Position numbers and translations under genes: made by a program. The notes under the pieces were generated by a model. The model had not been told where the DNA came from. It searched no databases and saw nothing but the letters and a program-made list of their open reading frames with translations. A DNA stretch of 64,000 nucleotides from Plantago major (Eukaryota; Streptophyta; Magnoliopsida; Lamiales; Plantaginaceae): the NCBI GenBank assembly GCA_026545765.1, contig CM048840.1, positions 88,502,877 to 88,566,876 of the forward strand, written 5' to 3'. Each line of letters begins with the position of its first letter. The stretch's first letter is position 1. This document shows positions 36,939 to 47,123 of the stretch, piece after piece.

Positions 36939-39602
36939 GCTCAAAGTCTACTGCCAGTTGATTTACTCAAGGCCTTCCAGAAGCACACCTTAAAGAAACA
37001 TCTCAAGTGCTTCGCAATGGCGAGTAAACTCGTAGAAAGGTGACCTTTACAAGTAGCCAGAGTAATCGATGTCCCAGAAAAGAGAGCAATTGCCCTAAAT
37101 CTGGAGGATTATATCCATGCATTGTTCCCTACAAAGTCCTACTCATTTGCCACTCTAATGCATGAAGACTTCATTCATGAAGTAGCACAAAGACTTATAG
37201 CAGATTTCAAGTCTGCGGATGCTCAAACCCAAGAGAAGATGGTTACCCATCCTGCCTTGCCCAACAAGCTCACTACTTATCCTGTTGAACAAGAAGAAGT
37301 TAATGGGAGGATAATTACATTCCCAAATGTGATCAACCTGGTTTCAGAAGATGACGAGGAGATGGACGAAAATGATTATCAAGAACCTCCCTCTGAGCAT
37401 CCAAACCAAGAAACAAAGAACAAGAGTGATGATGATGATAATCAGAATGATGATCCCCAACTTGGACAAGGCGGGATTCAGAAAGCTAGCAAAGAGAGTG
37501 GAGAAAAGGCTACTCCCTCAATTGCTTAGAAAGCTCCATCATCATCACATCCCAAGTCTCATCAAGATACCCAACAAGCTGAACACAATGATGCCATAGA
37601 AGAAATTTCAGCTGCTGAGTTTAGGATTGAACAACTCATAAAGGTATTGGAAGAAGAGAAGAGAATCAACATTGAGACTCAAGCTCTTGTTAATGAAAAG
37701 GAAGTCGAAATCAAAAAGCTCAAAGAAGCTAATGCCAAAGAATTGGCACTCCTAGATGAGCAAAGAAATTTGAAGAATGCCATTGTTGTCACAGCTGCTG
37801 AAATAGATGCAATGGATGACAATGATGATGAAGAGCATGATGTCTGATCGCATCGAAAGACCTTCTACATCTTCTCGAAAGCGGCACACTTGATGGAAAG
37901 CGTAAGAAGATTATCAATCTGCAAAAATCCAAGAAAAGGATTATGAGCGGTGATCTTTGAAACCCACAACTTGATCATCGAGGCGTAAGATGAGAGACTT
38001 GTCACTCAAGACAAAAAGAGCCCTACTTGCTCCTCATATATTCTCTCGCACCAAGTAGTTCAAGAAGTGAAGAGCACCGTGCAAGGAACGGTCTTTAGAA
38101 CTCAGAAAGACACTAGTTGCCCAAGACACAGAAGTGCTAAAATCCGTCCCAGAAGAGATGAAGCCTTTGGCTGCTGCTTTACTCAACAGAGCAACCAGCA
38201 TCACTCTCTCTCAGAAAGACCTAGGGTTGGTCAGGGATGAGGATTGTAACAATGCTAATGCAGCATTGAATGAAGCCACCATGTCATCTCCGCAAGCCAA
38301 CGCCATCCTAAGGCCGCTTGAAAAGCTCAATGAAAGGAGCAGAACTGCTTAGCAGTAACGAGCTGAAGAAAGAACTTCAAGAATTAGTCAGGGTTCACAA
38401 CAATCTCCAGAAAAACTTTGAAACTCTCTCTGAAGCTTATGCTATCATGAGTTAGTCATTCATGACTAAGGGGGAAGAAGAGATACCTCAGAAAGGCAGA
38501 GGAAGAAAAAGAAAACAATCAAATCCTCCCTCCTCAAGTCAACTTGTCATTAAGGACACCACTGGAGACACCCTTGCTGAAGAAGTTGTTCCAGATCAAC
38601 CAGCCAGAAGGCTGAGAAGTATGGTCACTAGGGGAACCAAGTCCCTTAGAATCTCAGAAGAGAAGAAGACTTCTGAAGAAGAAGAAGAAAAGGAAGAAGG
38701 AGAAGTAAGAGGCCAAGAAAGCTGCAAGTCTCCAATTTTGGACTACAATGATGATGAGGATGATTCTGATGAACATCCACTTCACAAGAAAAGGAGACAA
38801 GCAACTACTTCACAACCTCCTCCGCAAAGAACTTTAAGCAGAACTCCTTCTGGAAATACCAAGTCAATACAAGGAACATCCACCAGCACAGCCCCAAGGC
38901 AGGAAGAAAGTGTTAGAGGATCTCCTGACAGAAGGCCACCAAACAGAAAAGCAAGAAGGGATTTCCAGTTTGGTAGAATAAACAATGAAACACGTCAAGA
39001 AAGGCCAACTGATGCCCACATTGAGTATATGAAGACTAGTAATGAAGAATCTTCATATAGGTGCATTCTGAAACTACAACATCTACTTGTCAATGATAAG
39101 TTTCCAACCCCCATCCTCAACCAGATCCTGAAATGGAGAGAAGGCAAGCCATATTTGCTAAAAACTGAGCACCTTCATGCCTGGTTAAACTTTGAAGTAG
39201 AAAAGAGGAATGAAGCCAGAAAGATGGATCTTTCTTTGCACGCCCTACCCAAAACCTGATGATGTACACAAGGTAAGAAAACTGGATGGTAGCTACAGTA
39301 GGAAGAACAAACTAGGTGTTTCAACCTATGAGTCATTCTATATGACATTGGATGAATACCTAGATGATATACACTATCTGGAAGAAATATACAAGTATTT
39401 CAACCTATCTCAGCTGCAAGTAGACCATGCCTGGGTCTGGGGAAAGTACTTCTGGGTCAAACATTTTCTGCGGAAGAATCACAAGCTTGGTAAGAGTTAC
39501 CATGAAATATGTGACTTATCCAGAAAGACAGAGCTCTCTGTCAGAAGGATTCTTTATGACTATGTCCAAGAATGCAGAAAAGTGGATGATCATGTCAACT
39601 GA

Positions 39603-40034
39603 TCCAGAAAGGGTTCTGAACAACTTGAGGTATCTGAACCCAAGTTGTGTTTCTGAAGACTTGAAGACTAGTAACATTAGAATACTCTCTTGGAGCTTGG
39701 ACTCTCCTATGTTCTAATTTACTTAGTATGTTTTATTACTTTTTGTAATCTTGCTGATTGTTTCTGAAATTCTCTATCTGTAAAAGTTGCATCTTACTCT
39801 GTAAACTGTACCTATCTGAAGATCATACTCTCAGATACATTTTAATAGATGACAACTTATCAGCAAAGATCACTTCTTGTGATTTGGTTGATGTTTACTT
39901 TCTGCACTTAATTCAACTAAAATTGAATATCATTTGAAATGATTGAGTGGTGGATTGTTTTCTCTTCCAGGATTACAATTTTGTAATAGGACTTGAAAGA
40001 TAGTCATGGATGACTGATCAAAAAGAGGGAAATT
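39603..40034 (+). other. Sirevirus-like 3' untranslated region with polypurine tract
   Basis: Non-coding. Ends with the polypurine tract AAAAAGAGGGAAATT (40020-40034) directly before the TG of the 3' LTR. This is where plus-strand DNA synthesis would start. Confidence 0.85.
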
Positions 40035-41384
40035 TGTTAGGAATATCTGTAATATTTTGATCACTCATCACATGTTCTTATCTTAGCCAGAAAGGTGATT
40101 AAGTGCTCTTGGTTCACTTGAACATTGTAAAAGAGGAAATCACTGAGTATGATTAGTCTAGTAAATCTTGTATTAGGATTATAGGTCTCTGAGTGTAATT
40201 TTTATTTCAAGAAGACCATGAAGATCAATCCTAGCAATGGAGCTTTTCTGAAGATTAGAAGACTGAAGATTGCACAAGGTTTATGAAGACACAAAGGTTT
40301 AGTCTAACTCAGAAAGACTATGTCCTTAATCCTTTCAAGCCATCAGAAAGGCTCATATATCCGTTGAGACTAAAGGACAATGAACAGTACTATGAATTAA
40401 ATGCATCGGCAGAAATGCTGCAAAAAGCAAGTCCTCTCTGAAACAAGAGATAGTGACTTCTGAGTACATAGTTCAAGATATAAACGGATATAATTTGATA
40501 GAGAGCACAACGGATACAATTCAAACGCCTCTCAAATTTATCTATATATTTCACACACTTAGATGCTTGAAGAACATACCTTAGAATGCTCTATCTTGCA
40601 AACTTACCATCAAGCAAAGTATTCTCTCAAGCACTCTACTACCCTTTCTGAAAGCTTTCTGTTGCTTGAAGAATCACTAGTAGTTCTAAGTTGTCCTGAA
40701 CCTTAACAAGAGATTGTTATTCGTGAAAGAATTGAACTATCAGATACCCTTTCTGAAGCTCATTCTCCAGAACGGACACCAATTACTTGGGTCAGTAAAG
40801 AGCAGACTGCCATCCACTGAACAAGTGTATTAAGTAGTCTTGTTCTATTAGGCTCTCTGAAAACATAACTGAAAAGTTATACGAGAAGCCTCTCTGACAA
40901 ACCTTATAACCAACACCCTCAAGGCGTGGAGTAGAGGAAGTACTTGATTTGGGAAATCAGGGAATAACTCCAAGGTTATCTTAGTAGAGGAAGTACTTAG
41001 CTCTAGGAGCTGGGGAATAACTCAGGGGGAACATTTGGTTGGGAACCATTTGTTTAGGAATCTTAGAATAGGATTATTGTAAGGTGAACTCAATTATCTA
41101 TTCTAGTGAATTCTAGGTCTCAGAAAGACCGAAGTGTATTAGTTGGAGGATTACGCCACCTCCAGATACCACTATACTTGCTGTGTTATTTACCTTCAGA
41201 TTTACATTTCAAAGAAGCACACACACTTACTTATTGTTTACGCACTTACCTATCTTAAAGTCTTCCGCTTTGAATTTAAGTATCGAAACCCTGTTTCTCG
41301 AAACCTGTGTTTATCCACAAAAGTTTTAAAAGACTATTCACCCCCCCCCCCCAGTCTTTTACTTTGCCGTTATCTGGACCAACA
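40035..41384 (+). repeat. 3' LTR of the Sirevirus-like element
   Basis: 1,350 bp, bounded by TG/CA and the TAGAT duplication. It lacks 67 bases present in the 5' LTR; the join is at CCTTTC/AAGCC, about 40334-40340. It contains a poly-C tract (41340-41352) and the same CAGAAAG motifs as the 5' LTR. Confidence 0.93.
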
Positions 41385-42544
41385 TAGATTCCTGCAGATA
41401 TATATATCAAAGCAACGAAAAACTGTGCACAACTATTAATTAAAGATTAAAGTTGCAAGTAAAACAGTTATCCGTCAAGTTAACTTAATCAGATAAACCA
41501 TATGGAGGTTGACCAAAAATCTTGATTTTAAAGAAAATGACTTGAAATGCAAGAACAGGAATGCAGAAACCGAAAAACCCCAAGGAAACACCTTAGACCT
41601 ACTCCCCCTCAAACCCAAAATACACAGAGAAACACAGAAAAAACAAACATTAGCAAAGCAGTTAAAGTCTCTGTTGAACTGAACGGTGACTCATCATTGA
41701 GGATAACATCAATAAATCAGACCACTCTTATTGTAAGTTGTCCAGGAAACCAAGTAAAGAGAGTGTAGATCAGATTAACACCACTTAATGCTGAAGGTAA
41801 AAAAGAAATAGAGGGAAATACCAAAGAAACACACTCGATATCACCTCAATTTTTAAAGCAGAAACCTTGATTTTGAGTGGGGATGACCAAGAGACAGTGA
41901 ACCATGTCAAATAATTGGAACACGTATGAATCTCGTCCAACGCCTAAGCTTATGCAGAGTAAGTTAAACACACGTCTCAAAGCATAAAAAGACACTCATT
42001 AGCCACATTTGGCAAATTGGCACTCAATTTTGCAAGTGATCCAGCAACATTACGAAGATCAGCACTTTTGTGCGTGTCGGTTTAAAGTACAGGCCATCAA
42101 ACCTCACGGACATATGACACATTGGCCATGCCGGTATCTGGATAGTATTTGGACCTGCCCAACACGATCCTCGACGGAAACACTTCGAGCCCTTTTTAAC
42201 ATAATTCATTAGTTTATTAAGCATAAAGGACATGAGGCAACATCAAGTGCGAGTCAAGGTACGAGTAAACAAAGCCAAAATCAGCAAAAGTGGGTTTTAC
42301 ATAAAGTAAACACACAAGAGACTCGATACCTTTCAACCTTGGTTTAAAAAAGCCTTTCAAAACCTAAGCATCACCACCTTGAGCTACAAAACAGTAACAC
42401 CCAGAGACAAATACAGAAGCACAGCAAAGAACTTATAAAGTAAAACAAAATTCATCACTTTTTTTTTAGACTGCCAATGTTGACGGTGATATTGAGTCAA
42501 CATTGGACCTAATAACAGAAATCACAGAGAACACAGACCAAGAG
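41385..42544 (-). other. Outer copia 3' untranslated region, proximal part
   Basis: This continues the outer element after the nested insertion, starting with the TAGAT duplication (41385-41389). No supported open frame was found. Another TTGAGTCAACATTGG palindrome lies at about 42490-42505. Confidence 0.65.
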
Positions 42545-43451
42545 ACCTCCGAAGGCTGAAGAATCTCTCACTATCTAAAGGCTTGGTAAATATATCTGCA
42601 AGCTGATTGGTTGTATCTATGTGTTATATGTCAATTACTTGCTTATTGTCCAAGTCTCTAAGAAAATGATGCCAAATGTCTATGTGCTTTGTGCGTGAGT
42701 GTTGAACAGGGTTCTTAGAGAGGTGTATGGCACTAAGGTTGTCACAAAATATCAAAGGGGTATCACTTTGTAGACCATAGTCATGCAACATGTTTTTCAA
42801 CCAAACTAGTTGAGACACACAACTCCCAGCTGCTACATATTCAGATTGAGCAGTTGAAAGTGACACACAGTTCTGTTTTTTGCTATTCCAGGACACCCAA
42901 TTTGGACCAAGATAAAAGAAACCTCCACTAGTAGATTTTCTATCATCTAGATCACGAGCCCAATCAGAATCACTAAATCCCACAATATTAGTGTTTGTAT
43001 CACAAGCAAACAATAATCCTAGATTAACAGTTCCTGATATATATATCTAAGGATTCTCTTAACAGCAGTTAAATGGGGGATTTTAGGGTTGGATTGATAC
43101 CTAGCGCACACGCACAGAGAACATGATGTCAGGTCTGCTAGCATACAGATACAGAAGGCTTCCAATCATTGATCTGTACAATGTTGGGTCAACATCCTCG
43201 TCAACATCGATTCTGCTCAGTTTCAGAGACGTACCCATAGGAGTACTGCATGGATTAGACTGAGGTTCAGCTGGTTCCAGATCAGGTTCATGTTCTTTTT
43301 TAGAGACAGAGTCACCTGATGAACTTTCTGCCCGTGTTGTTGGGCGCAATGTTGAGTCAACACTGTGATCAACATCGATCACTTCTTCTCTGACTGCAAC
43401 TGGGGGATCTGGTTCAGTACCTGCATCTTTCAGTTTCAGCTCTTCCACCAT
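42545..43451 (-). pseudogene. Outer copia pol remnant: linker, RT tail and RNase H
   Basis: An acidic linker (43451 to about 43260) leads straight into the tail of the reverse transcriptase (TPMGTSLKLSRIDVDEDVDP, then YRSMIGSLLYLYASRPDI). After a damaged stretch comes RNase H: SDSDWARDLDDRKSTSG, LSTAQSEYVAAG, FCDNLSAIHLSKNP and RTKHIDIWHHFLRD, ending with LADIFTKPL. These are the standard Ty1-copia RNase H blocks. One in-frame stop lies at 42624-42626. Integrase and the YVDD palm are missing, which points to a large internal deletion between gag and this segment. Confidence 0.88.
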
Positions 43452-43759
43452 CTATTCGTCAGTGAACTCTTCTTCAACGAGACAATCTACAGATAAATCA
43501 ACTGAGCCATGCAAATAATAAATGTTAGTAGACACAGAGTCCAAAGATTTATCACGGAATATCTCTTCACAATTTTGTGAGTCATCATAATCAAAGAAGA
43601 GGATCTGTGACGATGTTGAGTTTTCATTGTTGACCAAACATCGATTTCCAACATCGCCCGTAAGCAGGATGACGCAACACGACCTTCTGTAGTATCAGCT
43701 TCCTATTCGTCACCTGAATCATCACTAAGACAAGCAAGCAACGTTTTTCCCTTCTTACG

Positions 43760-44716
43760 AAGAGTGTTAGCACATTCATTCTGAAAGTGACCCCATCCTT
43801 GACATTCAAAACATCTAACTTTGTCTAGTCATTTAGAATTAAAACCAGGAAGCTCTATGGCCTTATTGAACTTGCCAGTAGCCTTAGGATTACTTGGGGA
43901 GGCATTGTTAGATTTCTTCCTAAAGCTAGTTTTGTTGAACTTTCTAAGCAACTTAGTATAAGCTTTACCAAAGGCTTCTTCAGTCATCTCATCAGACTCA
44001 TCACTACTGCTTTCAGACTCGGAGATTTTTGATTCTGAATGAAGAGACATACTATGGCTTTTCATACCTTTGTGCTCATTCTGTTGGAGCTCAAAATTTT
44101 TCAAATTGTTCATCAGGGTATGAAAACTCATAGTAGCCAGGTTTTGAGTATCTTCCAAAACAGTTCGTTTTATATCAAATTTTGAAGAAAGAGTACGAAC
44201 AGCTTTGAAAATCAGTTGCTTATTAGACATAGCATCACCTAGCAATTGAATATCATTTGAAATAGTGAGCAGTTTATCAAAATAAGAATCAATGGTTTCT
44301 TCTTTTGCCATTCTCAAGTTTTCAAATTTTGACCAAAGCAGTTGAAGTTTAGTTTCCTTAATACTGTTATCACCTTCACAATGATTTTGCAACAAATCCC
44401 AAGCTTGTTTAGCAGTAGTGCAGTTCTGAATGAGCTTAAACATATGTGGATCAACATGCGAAAAAATAGCATTCAAAGCTTTTTCATTGTAAGAGCTAGC
44501 AAGAAAATCATCACCTGACCATTGAGCTTCTGGTTTAGGAACGACATCTCCATCAGCGCCTGGTCCTATGGTAGGCCACACATAGCCTTCAAGAACAGAT
44601 TTCCATGCACGCACTTCAATGGATTTGATCTACGTTCTGATCCGTATTTTCCAGTAGTGGTAGTTCGACCCATCTAGCACAGCTGGCCTATTGACACTTG
44701 AGTTAACACCGTCCAT
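43760..44716 (-). pseudogene. Outer copia gag (UBN2-type) with zinc knuckle
   Basis: The natural start appears to be at 44716 (MDGVNSS...LDGSNYHYWKI), with an in-frame TAG about 28 codons later. The main open part begins at 44614. It has the capsid-like UBN2 block (HVDPHMFKLIQNC, AKQAWDLLQNHCEG, EETIDSYFDKLL), a Ser/Glu-rich stretch, then after a frame change the zinc knuckle CFECQGWGHFQNEC near 43808-43765. This protein would form the retroelement particle. It is broken and cannot be made at full length as it stands. Confidence 0.85.
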
Positions 44717-44750
44717 TGTAGTACCAAATCCAGACACCAATTAATTAGGT

Positions 44751-44769
44751 GGCTGGCTCTGATGTCACT
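44751..44769 (-). other. Primer binding site of the outer copia element
   Basis: On the minus strand AGTGACATCAGAGCCAGCC follows directly after the 5' LTR end. ATCAGAGCC matches the complement of initiator Met tRNA, with differences in the first bases. Its position identifies 44770-45738 as the 5' LTR. Confidence 0.75.
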
Positions 44770-45738
44770 TGTTAGAACTTTAGGACCGGGATTGGTACTC
44801 TGGACAAGTTTCAGACGATGTTGACTATGGCGTTGAGTCAACAACGTCTTCAACAGTAAAGACAACAGTGAACAGTAACGAACAGAACATAGCAGTTTGC
44901 AGCGGATAAAATACTGAACACCACAGATAAATTCTAGCCAGTATATATAAAATATACTGACCGTGCCTTAGGCTAAATTTCCACTATCAGTAAAAGTAGA
45001 ATTATAGAAACAAAGTTTAAATCAATCACAGACGATTGTTTAAACTTACAGAAAACTAGACCTAGAACAGATAAGTAAAAACCTATTATGGTTCGAAGAC
45101 TCTAGAGTAAATTTCAATCTTTAGAAATCACTCACAAGAGAAATCGATATCAATGTCTAGTAAAGTAAGAAGCCCTAATCTAAATATATGAATCAATGAT
45201 GATCAAAGGCGTCTTCTTGAATATATAATATTCTGATCTATCTCATCAAGAAGAACGCTTCCCTGTTTTGTTTCCTGCTCCTTGTATATATAGTTGCAGC
45301 AAAGTCGAAGAGAACTAGGAAGCCAAGTCGAATAGAACAAGGAGAACGCATATCATGTTTCCTTCTCTGCGTTCTATAACAGAAGAAGAATAACGTTGTT
45401 TATTTCTTTCCAGCTTCTTGCGTTCTGATAGAAGAAAACTTTCCTTAAGTTTTATCTTCATAAATCTTGTTTCCCTCTTGCTTCAAATTCTTTCCTTGTC
45501 TCCAAGATTCCTCAAACTCCTTCCTTCTTTATGCTTAAGCGTTCATGCACCAGATTTCTTTCCAGCTTGTGCAGATTCTTCCTTGAGGCCAAGATGGTCC
45601 ATCTTAGTCCATTAAACAATGTTCAAGCCCAACTTGTATTTCCTACAAAATATCCATCGAAAAACAACTACAAACATTAAACCGGTTATACGAAGAAAGG
45701 TCGAATTACTAAACAAAGTGTAATAAATCGCACTTTCA
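44770..45738 (-). repeat. 5' LTR of the outer copia element
   Basis: 969 bp, the partner of 24776-25763, bounded by TG/CA and the ATGTT duplication. It contains a GTTGACTATGGCGTTGAGTC palindrome block near 44819 and a TATA-like CTATATATAC on the minus strand near 45290. Confidence 0.92.
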
Positions 45739-46232
45739 ATGTTGTTGTGGTGATACTGAGATGATGGATCATTCGTTCTTTGCATGTTCCTATTCTAATA
45801 TGGTGTGGTCCTCTGTTCTTGGTTGGCTTCGAATCCCTCATGCACCTCTTTGTTGGTCATTGGAAGTTGATTGCTTTGTGCGAGCTGCTCTAGGGGAGTG
45901 AATACAAGCAGAACTTTTCCATATATATGGAGTTTGGCGCATTAGAAGTCAAAAGGTGTTTGCTGGTTTGACAACTGCTCCTCAAATTGACAATGAAATA
46001 GTGAATATTAGTCATGCACGTTGTAATGATCATAAGCTGCTATTTCCGTTTATCAAGCGTCTTGATAGATTAGTTTAATAGTTGTGGTACGTAATATGTT
46101 TTGGTATTTTGGTTTTTCCTGGATGGTCTAGATCATTGATCGAATTTTGTATTGTATTGTTTGGAATTAATGGAAGTATATTTCGGGTTCCATGCTCTGA
46201 TATCCTTGACCAAGGGTATAATATTAGTAATT
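45739..46232 (+). pseudogene. LINE remnant, piece 3 (zinc-binding C terminus and 3' UTR)
   Basis: Joined to piece 2, the frame reads CCCGDTEMMDHSFFACSYS, the C-x2-C...H...C zinc-binding module (zf-RVT) at the end of plant LINE ORF2. It is followed by GVWRIRSQKVF and a stop near 46079. The 3' UTR then runs to about 46232, where the gypsy element is inserted. An A-rich tail after that element (60856-60863) fits the LINE poly(A) end. Confidence 0.8.
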
Positions 46233-47083
46233 TCATATGGACATATAAGTCCCTCCAACGAATTAGACCTTTCTACCACCGTCCAAAAACTCGAGAAACG
46301 CTTTTAGCCAAGGTCAGAGAAGTTGAGTCCGTCACCCAGAAGAAAAACCCGACACAAGACAAACTTACCAAACATAAAGTCCGGCACCAATAAAGAGTTC
46401 CAGAACAAGAAAACCTCGCTACAAGTCCTAAAGAAAAGTACCCAAAAAGCCCGGCATTAAGGTCTTGACAGACTTTGGTCACTACAAAAGGGCCGCCTGC
46501 AGGAAGTCCGCCATTACTAACGTGAGATAAATGCGCCACCTACCTCCGAGACCACGTGGCACGCTGTCGCCAAGCCGACAAGATCTCGGGAATTCAGACA
46601 GCCTGTCCCCCAAGCTTCCTCTATAAATAGCCCGCATTTATACTCATTAAGGTATGTAACGACGACTAAAAAATCTACTCTCTAAGTTTCGGGTCCGAGA
46701 TAACTCGATTAGCCCGTCACACAAGTTGAGTCTTAGTCCGGACTGCCCACGGCAGGCCGGCCCAAAAGGGTCTAACCCCTTCCTTTTGTTTCCAGGAGAT
46801 GTCCGGATCGAACTTTGCCGGCCCCTGCCAGTAGACGGAACATCACTGAACTGACGACTTGGAGTGCCTTATCTGGGTTCATAGCGCTACGGACCGAGCT
46901 AAAGACGGACTCTAGATCTATGCCAGGTTGCTCTTGACGTACCCCAGTTTGCCGGACCCAATTACTAAGCTCTTGCCGGACCCGCGAACTAAAACGATCC
47001 CAACCACACGACCTAATCACTGGACTCTTCTGAATTACGCTCTTGACCCGCGAATTTGACTTAACCGAATTTACCCCACGTCA
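46233..47083 (+). repeat. 5' LTR of the gypsy element
   Basis: 851 bp, paired with 60001-60850. The first bases read TCATATGG rather than TGATATGG as in the 3' LTR, a single change in the terminal TG. TATA box CTATAAATAGCC at 46621-46632. Ends CCCCACGTCA. An 88-codon minus-strand frame in both LTRs is an incidental open frame. Confidence 0.9.
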
Positions 47084-47086
47084 TAT

Positions 47087-47104
47087 TGGCGTCGTCTGTG
47101 GGAA
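47087..47104 (+). other. Primer binding site of the gypsy element
   Basis: TGGCGTCGTCTGTGGGAA begins three bases after the LTR. Sites of this form (TGGCG-CGTCTGTGGG) are usual in Tat-type plant elements. I do not assign the tRNA. Confidence 0.75.
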
Positions 47105-47123
47105 TCACTTAGTACAAAAAGCC

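Larger units (their letters stand above)
34494..39602 (+). pseudogene. Third ORF of the Sirevirus-like element (env-like position), probably intron-containing
   Basis: The N-terminal part (34494-35324) is open for 276 codons and starts MAPKKMTTKNPKATSSAPVE. After an in-frame TAA it continues to about 35549, then in another frame to 36079 with an acidic composition. Further pieces are 36466-36660, 36741-37043, 37044-37529, 37530-37847 (Glu/Lys coiled coil), 38134-38352, 38462-39259 (basic KGRGRKRK, then an acid run) and 39210-39602. Two GT-AG introns (36661-36740 and 36858-36938) join the frames in phase 0. Stops at 37041 and 37527 interrupt otherwise continuous frames. I see no signal peptide or clear membrane helix, so 'env-like' refers to position only. 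At up to ~5.1 kb it is longer than the third ORFs I know of. No domain is recognised with certainty. Confidence 0.6.
26220..41384 (+). mobile_element. Sirevirus-like Ty1-copia element, 15.2 kb, nested
   Basis: LTRs 26220-27636 and 40035-41384 begin TGTTAGGAATATCTGT and end CCAACA, and are flanked by the perfect 5-bp duplication TAGAT (26215-26219 and 41385-41389). The order is LTR, primer site, gag, protease, integrase, RT, RNase H, a ~0.9-kb spacer, a third ORF region of over 5 kb, polypurine tract, LTR. The copia domain order plus a long Gag with coiled coil and a third ORF after pol is the layout of the Sirevirus/Maximus group. At 15 kb it is large even for that group. LTRs differ at roughly thirty positions by eye plus one 67-base deletion. 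The coding regions carry several stops and frameshifts. Confidence 0.92.
24776..45738 (-). mobile_element. Ty1-copia LTR element, minus strand, host of a nested element
   Basis: LTRs are at 24776-25763 and 44770-45738, with a perfect 5-bp target duplication ATGTT (24771-24775 and 45739-45743). Read on the minus strand the LTR begins TGAAAGTGCG and ends TTCTAACA. Without the 15.2-kb insertion at 26220-41384 the element is only about 5.8 kb. It keeps gag and the RNase H end but lacks most of integrase and reverse transcriptase, so it is internally deleted. The two LTRs are very similar; the main difference is an 18-base gap near 45216. Insertion into the LINE is therefore relatively recent. Confidence 0.92.

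Noticed and set aside
46233..46238. CATAT/CATCT as an imperfect target duplication of the gypsy element
   Set aside because: It needs an LTR start inside the sequence shared by both LTRs, so it overlaps the element; polypurine tract position supports the TGATATGG start instead.
46273..46539. 88-codon minus-strand frame, conserved again at 60041-60307
   Set aside because: The two copies are the paired LTRs of one element, so the conservation says nothing about coding.
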